This document shows positions 42,744 through 50,585 of a stretch of DNA of 64,000 bases, piece after piece. Source of the stretch: Nocardia sp. SYP-A9097 (GTDB lineage: Bacteria > Actinomycetota > Actinomycetes > Mycobacteriales > Mycobacteriaceae); assembly GCF_009649815.1 (NCBI RefSeq), contig NZ_WJIC01000012.1:124001-188000 (forward strand). Reading direction: 5' to 3'. Position numbers and translations under genes: made by a program. The notes under the pieces are model-generated. The model worked only from the letters and a program-made list of their open reading frames with translations. It was not told the origin of the DNA and ran no database searches. The number at the start of each line of letters is the position of its first letter. Position 1 is the first letter of the stretch.

Positions 42744-44243
42744 ATGTATGACGAGGGCGCCGCGTTAGCGGTCGACAGCGCGGTGAACGAGGTAGTGGTG
42801 AACACTGACAAATCAGCCGACGAGAACCTCCCACGGGAGCCACGCCCAGACGACGCGGACTCCCTCGAAGCAGACTCCCCCGAAATCCTCCCGCCGCTGG
42901 ATCTGACCACGGCCGCGGGTATCGCCTCCGCCGTGCAGAACGGGTCGGTGACGGCCGAGCAGATGGTGGACGAGGCGCTCGCCCGGATTCGGGCCCGGGA
43001 TCGAAAAGTGAACGCGTTCAGTGAAGTTCGTGTCGATGCCGCCCGTGCCGAGGCGCGTGCGCTGGCCGAGCGCCCGGATCTGGATGTGCTACCGCTGGCC
43101 GGGGTGCCGGTCGCGGTGAAGAACAATATCGATGTCACCGGTGAGGTCACCCGCGGTGGATCCCTGGCCGGCCTCGAGCGCGCCGCGGCCGCCGATCACG
43201 CGGTGGTGCGGCGACTACGCTCGGCCGGCGCGGTTATCGTCGGCCTGACCACTCTTCCCGAGTTCGGACTCTGGGGCGTCACCGATACCCCGGACCGTAT
43301 TACCCGCAGTCCCTGGAATGCCCGCTACAGCGCCGGTGGTTCGTCCGGTGGTTCGGGTGCGGCGGTCGGCTCCGGCATGGTGACCATCGCGCACGGCAAT
43401 GACGGACTCGGTTCGGTGCGCATTCCCGCCGCCTGCTCCGGTGTGGTCGGGATGAAGCCGGGCCGCGGTCTGGTGCCCGCCGAGGTGGGCGTGGATTCCT
43501 GGGGCGGCATGACAGAAAACGGTGTGCTGGCAACGACTGTCGCGGATGCGGCGCTCATGCTGTCGGTGCTCGCGGATCGACCGGCCCTGGCCGAGCTGGA
43601 GTCACCCAAGGCGCTGCGTATCGGCCTGGCCACCGCCGCGCCCAGCCCGCTGACCCGGGTGGATCGGGCCTGGATCGCCGCCGCCGACAGGGCCGCGGCC
43701 GCCGCCTCGGCCGCCGGACACACCATCGGTGTGGCCGAATTGCCTTATCAGGGTGCGACTTTCGCGCTGGCGCTGCGCTGGGTGGCCAATGCGGCCCGCG
43801 AGGCCGGCACGGTTCCGCATCCGGAGTTGCTGCAGCGTCGCACCCGTACGCATATCGCACTGGGCCGGATGGCGCTGAAGTCCGGCCTGCTGCGCGCCTC
43901 CCAGGTCGATCGCATCGAGGCCCGGCTGCTGGATTACTTCGAGCGCTACGACGTCGCCATCACCCCGACGCTGGCGACCCCGCCACCGCGCGCCCGGCGC
44001 TGGCATTCGCGGCCGTGGCTCGCGAATGTGGTTGCGAGCGCCCGCTTCTCACCGTTCACGCCGCTGTGGAATCTGGTCGGCTGGCCCGCTATCTCGGTGC
44101 CGATGGGCGTGCATCCCAAGACCGGCACCCCGGTCGCGGCGCAGCTGATCGGCCCGCCCGGCAGTGAGGCCACGCTGCTGAAACTCGCCGCCCAACTGGA
44201 AGCCGCTTGCCCTTGGGAGCGCACCGCGCCGGGCAAGGACTGA
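42744..44243 (+). CDS. Amidase signature family hydrolase
   Basis: A 499-residue amidase with the Ser-cisSer-Lys triad: Lys126 in PVAVKNNIDV, the cis-Ser near 200 in YSAGGSSGGSGAAV and the nucleophile Ser near 224 in GLGSVRIPAA. Asp-Gly-Leu-Gly-Ser replaces the usual Asp-x-Gly-Gly-Ser. It hydrolyses an amide of unknown identity; GatA is unlikely because gatB and gatC are absent. The first 50 residues are acidic and unlike the family core, so a later start is possible. It is divergent from the kinase pair and converges on a LysR gene. Confidence 0.88.
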   Translation: MYDEGAALAVDSAVNEVVVNTDKSADENLPREPRPDDADSLEADSPEILPPLDLTTAAGIASAVQNGSVTAEQMVDEALARIRARDRKVNAFSEVRVDAARAEARALAERPDLDVLPLAGVPVAVKNNIDVTGEVTRGGSLAGLERAAAADHAVVRRLRSAGAVIVGLTTLPEFGLWGVTDTPDRITRSPWNARYSAGGSSGGSGAAVGSGMVTIAHGNDGLGSVRIPAACSGVVGMKPGRGLVPAEVGVDSWGGMTENGVLATTVADAALMLSVLADRPALAELESPKALRIGLATAAPSPLTRVDRAWIAAADRAAAAASAAGHTIGVAELPYQGATFALALRWVANAAREAGTVPHPELLQRRTRTHIALGRMALKSGLLRASQVDRIEARLLDYFERYDVAITPTLATPPPRARRWHSRPWLANVVASARFSPFTPLWNLVGWPAISVPMGVHPKTGTPVAAQLIGPPGSEATLLKLAAQLEAACPWERTAPGKD

Positions 44244-44248
44244 CACGA

Positions 44249-44282
44249 AAAAGGCAGTCCCGTCGAGACGGGACTGCCTTTT
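44249..44282. terminator. Bidirectional terminator between amidase and lysR-like genes
   Basis: A 16-bp perfect stem AAAAGGCAGTCCCGTC with its complement, starting 6 bp after the amidase stop. A arms on the left and T arms on the right let it act on both strands. Confidence 0.92.
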
Positions 44283-44309
44283 CGATGATCGTGCCGTTGC
44301 GCTTTCGAG

Positions 44310-45197
44310 CTACTGCGCGGCGACCGGCTCGCGGTCGGCGAATCCGCCTTCGAGTACGCGGGCGGCGAACTCGAGGATGGTCGGCCGATCGTCATCGGCG
44401 CGCCAGGCTACGGCCAGCTCGCACGGAGCCAGTCCGGCGACCGGACGCGCGGTCAGACCGGGCCAGCGGTACATGGGCACATTGTTCTCGGCGAGCAGGC
44501 AGAGGCCGAGTCCGAGGGAGACCGCCTCCAGGCGCTCCTCCGCGGTGGCCGCCTCCGCGCCGACCTTGGCCTGCCGGCCGCCGCGGGCGTCCGCGCCGAG
44601 CCAGAAGTCGCGGGCCGCACCGGCTTCGGCGGGCATGGCGATGAAGGGCTCATCGGCCAGGGCCGCGAATTCGATGGTTTCCTGCCCGGCGAGCGGGTGG
44701 TTCTCCGGCAGCAGTACCCAGCGCGGCTCGGTACGCAGCACCTGCCATCGATACCGACCGGTATCGGGTACGGGCAGCCACATGAGCGCCAGGTCCGCCT
44801 GTCGCCCGGCCAGGCCGCTGGACGGGTCGGTCCAGGATGCGGAGTGCAGGGCGAGCCGGTGGCCGCTGGCGCTCTCCAGATCGGTGATCAGGCCGCGGCC
44901 GATGGAGGATTGGATGCCGACGCGCAGCACCTCACCCGCCTCCTGCAGCGCGACATTGGTGACTTCCCAGAGCTCGAGAATGCGGCGCGCACCCTCCAGC
45001 AGTTCCTTGCCCGCGACAGTCAGGGCGACGCTGCGCTGATTGCGGTCGAACAGGACCACGTCGAGCTGACGCTCCAGCTGCCGAATCTGCCGGGACAGCG
45101 TCGGCTGCGCGATGTGCAGCCGCTGGGCGGCGTTGGTGAAATGCAGTTCCTCAGCGACGGCGACGAAATACCGCAGGTCGCGCAAATGCGGGTCCAT
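44310..45197 (-). CDS. LysR-family transcriptional regulator
   Basis: A 295-residue LTTR. Residues 1-65 form the winged helix: LRYFVAVAEELHFTNAAQRLHIAQPTLSRQIRQLERQL. The effector-binding domain begins at about residue 90 (VLRVGIQSSIGRGLI). Such regulators usually act on divergent or nearby genes, but nothing divergent lies within 400 bp; the convergent amidase is the nearest neighbour. The effector is unknown. Confidence 0.88.
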   Translation of the reverse strand: MDPHLRDLRYFVAVAEELHFTNAAQRLHIAQPTLSRQIRQLERQLDVVLFDRNQRSVALTVAGKELLEGARRILELWEVTNVALQEAGEVLRVGIQSSIGRGLITDLESASGHRLALHSASWTDPSSGLAGRQADLALMWLPVPDTGRYRWQVLRTEPRWVLLPENHPLAGQETIEFAALADEPFIAMPAEAGAARDFWLGADARGGRQAKVGAEAATAEERLEAVSLGLGLCLLAENNVPMYRWPGLTARPVAGLAPCELAVAWRADDDRPTILEFAARVLEGGFADREPVAAQ

Positions 45198-45524
45198 AGC
45201 CCCTTGCTATCAGAATCGGTCTTGAATATCTAGCTGTATCCGACCCGAAAGTTTGAACTCCGAGCGAAAAACAGCCGTCAGGTTTGTTACTGACAGCATA
45301 GGGCGAGCCCGAAACATTCCGGTAACCGGCACCGCGAATTCCTGGCCATTCACCCGGATGGGCGCCCCGAAATTCATGCGGTCATGTGACCAGCAGTAAC
45401 CCGCACCACGCTACACACCCCCGCCGACCGGCGCGACTCGATGGCCGACAGCCAGCAAAGGGGCCCGGCAACCACGCTCACAAACCCGATTCCGCTAACG
45501 TGAGTTTCATCACAAAAGGCCGAA

Positions 45525-45552
45525 GACCGCCCACCGAATCCGGTGCGCGGTC
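45525..45552. terminator. Terminator downstream of hpt
   Basis: The stem GACCGC-c-CACCG (45525-45536) pairs with CGGTG-c-GCGGTC (45541-45552) with one internal mismatch and an AATC loop. T-rich runs lie on both sides (CTCTTTT to the right, CCTTTTG on the minus strand to the left). Confidence 0.75.
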
Positions 45553-45561
45553 CTCTTTTGA

Positions 45562-45586
45562 GGGTTCGGGGGCGAAGCCCCTGAGA
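45562..45586. repeat. Dispersed GC-rich palindromic repeat, copy B
   Basis: GGGTTCGGGGGCG-AA-GCCCCTGAGA on the plus strand. It is 23 of 25 bases identical to copy A at 1512-1536, which lies in the opposite orientation. The GGGGCGAAGCCCC core can fold. It sits 15 bp past the hpt stop, before its terminator. Confidence 0.6.
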
Positions 45587-45601
45587 GGTACGAGAGTTGT
45601 T

Positions 45602-46156
45602 CTATCCCCCATAAACCTTCGCGTCCAGGGTGCCGATGTACGGCAGATCCCGGTACCGCTCCGCGAAATCCAGGCCGTAACCGACCACGAACTCGTTCGG
45701 AATATCGAAACCGACCGCCATCACGTCGACCTGGGTGCGCAACGCATCGGGCTTGCGCAGCAGCGTCACCACCTCCAGCGAGGCCGGATTGCGGCTGGAC
45801 AGATTGCGCAGCAGCCACGACAGTGTGAGCCCGGAATCGATGATGTCCTCGACGATCAGCACATTGCGCCCGGCAATGTCCTTGTCCAGATCCTTCATGA
45901 TCCGCACCACGCCCGAGGACGAGGTGGAGGAACCGTAGGAGGAGACCGCCATGAACTCCATCTGGGTGGGCACGGTCAGCTTCTTGGCCAGATCCGTCAT
46001 GAAGAAGATCGCGCCCTTGAGTACGCCCACCAGCAGCAGATCACCCTCGGGGGCACCGGCGGGATAACGCTTGGCGACCAGTTCGGCGAGCTCATCGATC
46101 TTGCTCGCGATCTCGTCTTCGCTGATCAGCACCGACGCGATGTCGTCCCCGTACAC
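45602..46156 (-). CDS. hpt: Hypoxanthine-guanine phosphoribosyltransferase
   Basis: A 184-residue purine salvage enzyme converting hypoxanthine or guanine plus PRPP to IMP or GMP. The PRPP motif is VLIVEDIIDSGLTLSWLL. LLVGVLKGAIFFMTDLAKKL carries the pyrophosphate loop, SSYGSSTSSSGVV the flexible loop, and VGFDIPNEFVVGYGLDFAERYRDLPYIG the base-binding end. Start GTG 46156 lies 16 bp after the tilS stop; the tilS-hpt pair is conserved across actinobacteria. Confidence 0.97.
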   Translation of the reverse strand: MYGDDIASVLISEDEIASKIDELAELVAKRYPAGAPEGDLLLVGVLKGAIFFMTDLAKKLTVPTQMEFMAVSSYGSSTSSSGVVRIMKDLDKDIAGRNVLIVEDIIDSGLTLSWLLRNLSSRNPASLEVVTLLRKPDALRTQVDVMAVGFDIPNEFVVGYGLDFAERYRDLPYIGTLDAKVYGG

Positions 46157-46172
46157 GTGGCCTGGTTTCCCT

Positions 46173-47249
46173 TCAGTGATGATGTCGACCCCGATCGGGT
46201 TCGCTGTGGGTCAGTATGAGCCTGCCATGTTCACGCGCGGCAACCAACCTGGTCCCGGTGACCGAGCCACCGACCGCGACGCCGCCCTGCCCGCGCCAGT
46301 CGGTGACCAGCGCCTCGACCGCTCGTAAATTGCTGTCCGTCAATGATTTTGCGCCGCCGCCGAGCAACCACGCGCGAATAACGCGCCGCCGCAGCGCGGG
46401 CGCGACAGTGGTGAGCGTCTCGAGAATCAGGGCTTCGCCATCAATCGCGGAGTTCAGCAAATTTTCGGCAAGCGCATCCAGGGTCGCGCCGTCCTCACGC
46501 AGCTGCGCGGCCGTGCGCGCGAGTGCGGCCGCCACTCCCCCGCCGAGCACCTCCTCCAGCAGCGGCAGCACCTCGGTACGCAGCCGCACCCGCGTGAATT
46601 CGGGTGCGGTGTTGTGCGGGTCCTCCCAGGGCGTCAGCCCGAGATCCGCGCACAGTTGCCGAGTCACGTTGCGCCGCACGCCGAGTAGCGGTCGGCCCCA
46701 CGGTTCGGCGTACTCGGTCATGCCTTGGATCGACCGGCCGCCGGACCCGCGCGCGAGACCCAGCAGCACGGTCTCGGCCTGATCGTCGAGGGTGTGCCCG
46801 AGCAGCACCGGCATCCCCGGGCGCAGGCTGTTCGCCCCCGAATCCGCGCCGGGCAGCACCGAACGTGCCTGTTCCCTCCCCCGGTAAGGCTCGAATCGCG
46901 CCGCATCCAAGGCCGCATACCGAGCGCGCCGGGCCGCCGCCTCGAGGCCGCCCTCGGTCCCCACCTCGACCGTGAGCACCCGCGCGGACCGGCAGCCCAG
47001 GCGCAGCGCCACCTCCGCCGCCCGCGCCGCGACCTCGGCCGATCCGTCCTGCAAACCATGGTCGACGATGTACGCGTCCACCACCTCGGCCTCGACCGCC
47101 GCGGTCGCCGTCAACGCCAAAGAGTCCGCCCCGCCGGACAATCCGACCGCGACCACCCCGTCCGGCGCGAACCGGCCCAGCCAATCCCGCACGGCATGAC
47201 GCATTTCCAGCGCCGCGCGCGTCTCGGGCAGCCGGGGGCGAGTGTTCAC
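46173..47249 (-). CDS. tilS: tRNA(Ile)-lysidine synthase
   Basis: A 358-residue PP-loop ATPase that adds lysine to C34 of the tRNA-Ile read as AUA. The PP-loop SGGADS is at residues 38-43. VDAYIVDHGLQDGSAEVAARAAEVA and LLGHTLDDQAETVLLGLARGSG are the other catalytic blocks. The C-terminal part is the shorter actinobacterial type, without the long TilS-C domain. It is co-directional with hpt, 16 bp upstream of it. Confidence 0.95.
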   Translation of the reverse strand: MNTRPRLPETRAALEMRHAVRDWLGRFAPDGVVAVGLSGGADSLALTATAAVEAEVVDAYIVDHGLQDGSAEVAARAAEVALRLGCRSARVLTVEVGTEGGLEAAARRARYAALDAARFEPYRGREQARSVLPGADSGANSLRPGMPVLLGHTLDDQAETVLLGLARGSGGRSIQGMTEYAEPWGRPLLGVRRNVTRQLCADLGLTPWEDPHNTAPEFTRVRLRTEVLPLLEEVLGGGVAAALARTAAQLREDGATLDALAENLLNSAIDGEALILETLTTVAPALRRRVIRAWLLGGGAKSLTDSNLRAVEALVTDWRGQGGVAVGGSVTGTRLVAAREHGRLILTHSEPDRGRHHH

Positions 47250-47294
47250 GCCCCGATCGTCGCACGGCGCTCAGCGGAGTCGCCGCATACCCGC

Positions 47295-48488
47295 TCAGCC
47301 CAGTACGCGGTCGACCCAGCGCTGCGGTTCGCCGATCTCGTCCGTGCGCGGCAGCGTCTCCGCATCGGTCCAGATGGTGTTGAAATGATCCATGCCGACG
47401 GTGCCGACCACCTCGTCGACGAAGGCTTTGCCCCGAACGTATTGCGCCACTTTGGCATCCATGCCCAGTAGCGCGCGGAGTAGTCGCTGCAGCGGATTGC
47501 CGGGCCGTTTACGGCGCTGATCGAAGGCCGAGCGAATGCGGGTCACCGACGGCACCACGGCCGGGCCGACCGCGTCCATGACGTGATCGGCGTGACCCTC
47601 CAGCAGCGTGCCCAGCATGAGCAGCCGGTCCAGGGCCGCACGCTGCGGTTCGGCCTGGGTGGCGCGCAGCAGCCCGACCATGCCGCCCGCCGGATCCTCG
47701 ATACCGCGACGGCGGTCCCGGACGGCCTCGACGAGGCGGCCGAGCATATCGGCGATGGGCTCGTCCCCGGCCGCGCCGAGCACCTCCACATTGCGCTGCA
47801 TGTACTCGGCCAGCCACGGTGCGGAGGAGAACTGCACGCGATGGGTGACCTCGTGCAGGCACACCCAGAGCCGGAAGTCGCTGGGCTGCACGCCGAGTGC
47901 ACGCTCCACCGCCATGATGTTCGGCGCGACCAGCAGCAGGGTGCCGTCCGGTCCGCTGAACGGGTCGTATTGACCGAGGATCGCGGTGGACAGGAAGGCC
48001 AGCATGGCCCCGGCCTGCACGCCTGCCGGTTTACCGATGAACTTGCCCTTGTCCCCGGCGGCCACGCCGGTGCCGGTGAGCTGGGCCATGGACTCCGCGG
48101 CAGCCGTGATCCAGCCCCGCCGATCCACCACTCGCGCCTCGGGGACGGCGGAACCGTCCAAGAGCCGGCTCACCTCACGCACCGGACCCTCGGCCCGCCT
48201 GGACGCCGCGGACAGCTCCAGCACCGCCTGTTCGGCCGAGTACCGGGACGTGCGCGGGCCGGACGGCACCAGGGCCGCCCCGGTGCGCGCGGCCAGGCTC
48301 CAGTCCACCGAACCGGCGAGCGTGTTCTTCAACCGCGACGGTTGGAGGGTCTCCGTGGTCACCAGCGCCCCCGAATCATCGGCTGTCGGATGTGCGGCGA
48401 ATTCGATACGCCCGGAACCGTTCTCATCGGCACGCCCTGTCTCTGCGCCCCGCCGGTCGGCGGGGTGTTCGGGTCCGGTCATAGTCAT
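47295..48488 (-). CDS. DUF2342-type zinc-dependent metalloprotease
   Basis: A 397-residue protein of the actinobacterial family often labelled F420-biosynthesis-associated or zinc-dependent metalloprotease. The zinc motif is CLHEVTHRVQF (HExxH), with a probable third ligand in LLEGHADHVMDAVG. The first 45 residues are disordered. The enzyme substrate is not known, and no link to F420 can be seen here. ATG 48488 begins 7 nt after the dacB-type stop; the longer frame to 48509 would overlap it. The order ppa, dacB-like, this gene, tilS, hpt is conserved in mycobacteria. Confidence 0.88.
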   Translation of the reverse strand: MTMTGPEHPADRRGAETGRADENGSGRIEFAAHPTADDSGALVTTETLQPSRLKNTLAGSVDWSLAARTGAALVPSGPRTSRYSAEQAVLELSAASRRAEGPVREVSRLLDGSAVPEARVVDRRGWITAAAESMAQLTGTGVAAGDKGKFIGKPAGVQAGAMLAFLSTAILGQYDPFSGPDGTLLLVAPNIMAVERALGVQPSDFRLWVCLHEVTHRVQFSSAPWLAEYMQRNVEVLGAAGDEPIADMLGRLVEAVRDRRRGIEDPAGGMVGLLRATQAEPQRAALDRLLMLGTLLEGHADHVMDAVGPAVVPSVTRIRSAFDQRRKRPGNPLQRLLRALLGMDAKVAQYVRGKAFVDEVVGTVGMDHFNTIWTDAETLPRTDEIGEPQRWVDRVLG

Positions 48489-48495
48489 CCACCCG

Positions 48496-49950
48496 TCAGG
48501 AGCAGCCACAGTTGCGCAGTGCGGCTGCGATGGCGTCCAGCGCGGCGCGGCTCTGTTCGGGCAGCCGCTGGTTGGACATCAGCGCGAAGGTGAGTACGCG
48601 CCCATCGCGATCCAGCACATATCCGACCAACGCGCTCGCCACGTCCAGAGTTCCGGTCTTGGCCCGCACCCAGCCCGCGCCGACCCGGTCGCGGCTGGTG
48701 TAGCGGTCGGTGAGCGACCCGGTGGCCCCGGCAACGGGCAGATAGTCGAGGAGGGCGGCGAGCGGGTCGGCGACGGCGTTCGAGGTCGATGCGACGCTCG
48801 AAGTCTCCTGGCCCACAGCACTGTTGGGCAGTGCCGCGACGGTGACGATGCGGTCCAGCAGGCGCGGCGGAATCAGGTCGTCCACCGAGAGCCCGCTGGC
48901 ATCGAGCAGGGTGAGCCCGGTGGCGTCGAATCCGGCGGCGCGCAATGTGGTCGCCATGGCGGTGACGGTGCCCGTGAACGACGCCTCCGAGCCCGCGGCG
49001 ACGGCGATCTCGCGGCCGATGGTCTCGGCGAGCACATCATCGGAGTGAACCATCATGTCGCGCAGGCGATCCCGCAGTGGCGCGGACTGTACCGAGGCGA
49101 CCTTGGTCGCCGCCGCGGGCGCAGTGCCGAGCCGCACCTTCGCCGGGTCCAGCCCCAGTTCGGTGGCGAGCCTGCGCCCCGCGTCGAGCGCCGGCGTCGC
49201 CGTGCGCGGCGAGTACTCGACCAGCGGATTCAACCGTCCGCCGTCGATCATCACCGAATCGATGGGTGCGATCGACCCGCCGCCGATATCGGCCGGATCC
49301 CAGCCCTGCGCCATGCTCGACCCGGTGTAGGCCGAGGTGTCCACCACGATCGTGTCCGGCTTCTGCCCGGAGGATTTGACCTGCGCCACCAGATCCGAGA
49401 GCTTCGGCCCGTTCGGGTAGTAGCCCTTACCGTCCGGTTGCGCGGTGAGCGTGGGATCGCCGCCACCGACGAGCACCAGCTCATTGGCGGCCGCACCCGT
49501 GACGACCTGTGTGCTCACCCGATGGTCCGGCGGCAGCGCCAGCAGCGCGGCGGCTGTGGTCAGCACCTTGGCGGTGGAGGCCGGGATCATCGGCTTGTCC
49601 GGATCGGTGGTCCACAGCACCTTGCCGCTGTCCGCGTCCGAGACCGAGGCCGCGAAAATCCCCAGGTCCGGATTGCCGATCACCGGTGCGAGCGCGGCGG
49701 CCAGCCCGGTGACACTCGGTGCGGGCGCGGTCGGCGGTGCGGGCGCGACCTGCGGCAATGGCCGCACCGGCGACGGCGGATCGGCGATCGTCAAGCCCCC
49801 GTGCCGGAATTCCTCCGTCCACGGTTTCAGCGTCGCCACCACACCGGCGGCTATGCCCAGCACCAGGACCAGCACGGATGCCACCACGATCCAGGTCTTT
49901 CGACGCCGTTTGGCCTCCAGCCCACCGATGTTCTGCTTGTTCCCAGCCAC
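48496..49950 (-). CDS. dacB: D-alanyl-D-alanine carboxypeptidase/endopeptidase (PBP4, class C)
   Basis: A 484-residue penicillin-binding protein that trims peptidoglycan stems outside the membrane. After a basic start (EAKRRRKTW), one membrane helix (about 20-42) anchors it, followed by a Pro-rich linker. The active-site Ser125 and Lys128 are in PASTAKVL, and the KTG motif is at 431-433 (RAKTGTL). The SxN motif reads SDD at 303-305 instead of SDN. GTG 49950 is chosen from the GGGAGA site upstream; the frame extends further. It is divergent from ppa. Confidence 0.92.
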   Translation of the reverse strand: MAGNKQNIGGLEAKRRRKTWIVVASVLVLVLGIAAGVVATLKPWTEEFRHGGLTIADPPSPVRPLPQVAPAPPTAPAPSVTGLAAALAPVIGNPDLGIFAASVSDADSGKVLWTTDPDKPMIPASTAKVLTTAAALLALPPDHRVSTQVVTGAAANELVLVGGGDPTLTAQPDGKGYYPNGPKLSDLVAQVKSSGQKPDTIVVDTSAYTGSSMAQGWDPADIGGGSIAPIDSVMIDGGRLNPLVEYSPRTATPALDAGRRLATELGLDPAKVRLGTAPAAATKVASVQSAPLRDRLRDMMVHSDDVLAETIGREIAVAAGSEASFTGTVTAMATTLRAAGFDATGLTLLDASGLSVDDLIPPRLLDRIVTVAALPNSAVGQETSSVASTSNAVADPLAALLDYLPVAGATGSLTDRYTSRDRVGAGWVRAKTGTLDVASALVGYVLDRDGRVLTFALMSNQRLPEQSRAALDAIAAALRNCGCS

Positions 49951-50083
49951 CTGCCGCCGTCTCCCTGATACACGTCCCTGCCGAACCCACGCATCCCGGC
50001 ACCACACTATCCTCGTTGCGCAGTCGTTCCCCCGAACGAGCTGGCGAGTCGGCAGCCATACCCGCACCGAAGAAGGAGATGAC

Positions 50084-50575
50084 GTGGAGTTCGACGTCAC
50101 CATCGAGATCCCCCGGGGTCAGCGCAACAAGTACGAGGTAGACCATGAGACCGGCCGGGTGCGGCTCGACCGCTACCTGTACACGCCGATGATGTACCCG
50201 GCCGACTACGGCTACATCGAGAACACCCTCGGCGGCGACGGTGATCCCCTGGATTGCATGGTCCTGCTGCCCGAGCCCGTGTTCCCGGGTGTGCTGGTCG
50301 AGGCCCGTCCGGTCGGCGTGCTCATCATGAGCGATGAGGCCGGCACCGATGAGAAGCTGGTGGCGGTCCCCGCCGGCGACAAGCGCTGGGATCACATCCA
50401 GGATGTCGAGGACATTCCGGAGTTCCAGCGCAAGGAGATCTCGCACTTCTTCGAGCGCTACAAGGACCTGGAGCCCGGCAAGTGGGTCAAGGTCGAGGGC
50501 TGGGAGAACCGCGCCAAGGCCGAGACTCTGGTCGTCGAGGCGTACGCCCGGCTGAAGGAGCAGGGCGAGCACTGA
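50084..50575 (+). CDS. ppa: Inorganic pyrophosphatase, family I
   Basis: A 163-residue enzyme that hydrolyses pyrophosphate and so drives biosynthesis. The signature DGDPLDCMVL carries three metal-binding Asp. IEIPRGQRNKYEVD and YPADYGYIENTLGGDG precede it, and HIQDVEDIPEFQRKEISHFFERYKDLE is the family's C-terminal block. GTG 50084 has AAGGAG 6 nt upstream. It is divergent from the dacB-like gene, as in mycobacteria. Confidence 0.97.
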   Translation: MEFDVTIEIPRGQRNKYEVDHETGRVRLDRYLYTPMMYPADYGYIENTLGGDGDPLDCMVLLPEPVFPGVLVEARPVGVLIMSDEAGTDEKLVAVPAGDKRWDHIQDVEDIPEFQRKEISHFFERYKDLEPGKWVKVEGWENRAKAETLVVEAYARLKEQGEH

Positions 50576-50585
50576 GCTCGATGCT

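Larger units (their letters stand above)
45198..45601. other. Gap between lysR-like gene and hpt
   Basis: 404 bp without a gene. Next to hpt it holds a terminator (45525-45552) and one copy of the dispersed repeat (45562-45586). Next to the LysR start lies an AT-rich stretch expected to hold its promoter. A small stem GTCAG/CTGAC near 45280-45296 is the only other structure seen. Confidence 0.55.

Noticed and set aside
28655..45197. Biosynthetic gene cluster or toxin-antitoxin/anti-phage island
   Set aside because: Despite regulators, kinases and TerD, there are no synthase, carrier-protein, toxin, nuclease or ATPase pairs of known defence type. The genes are mostly single or paired and convergently arranged.
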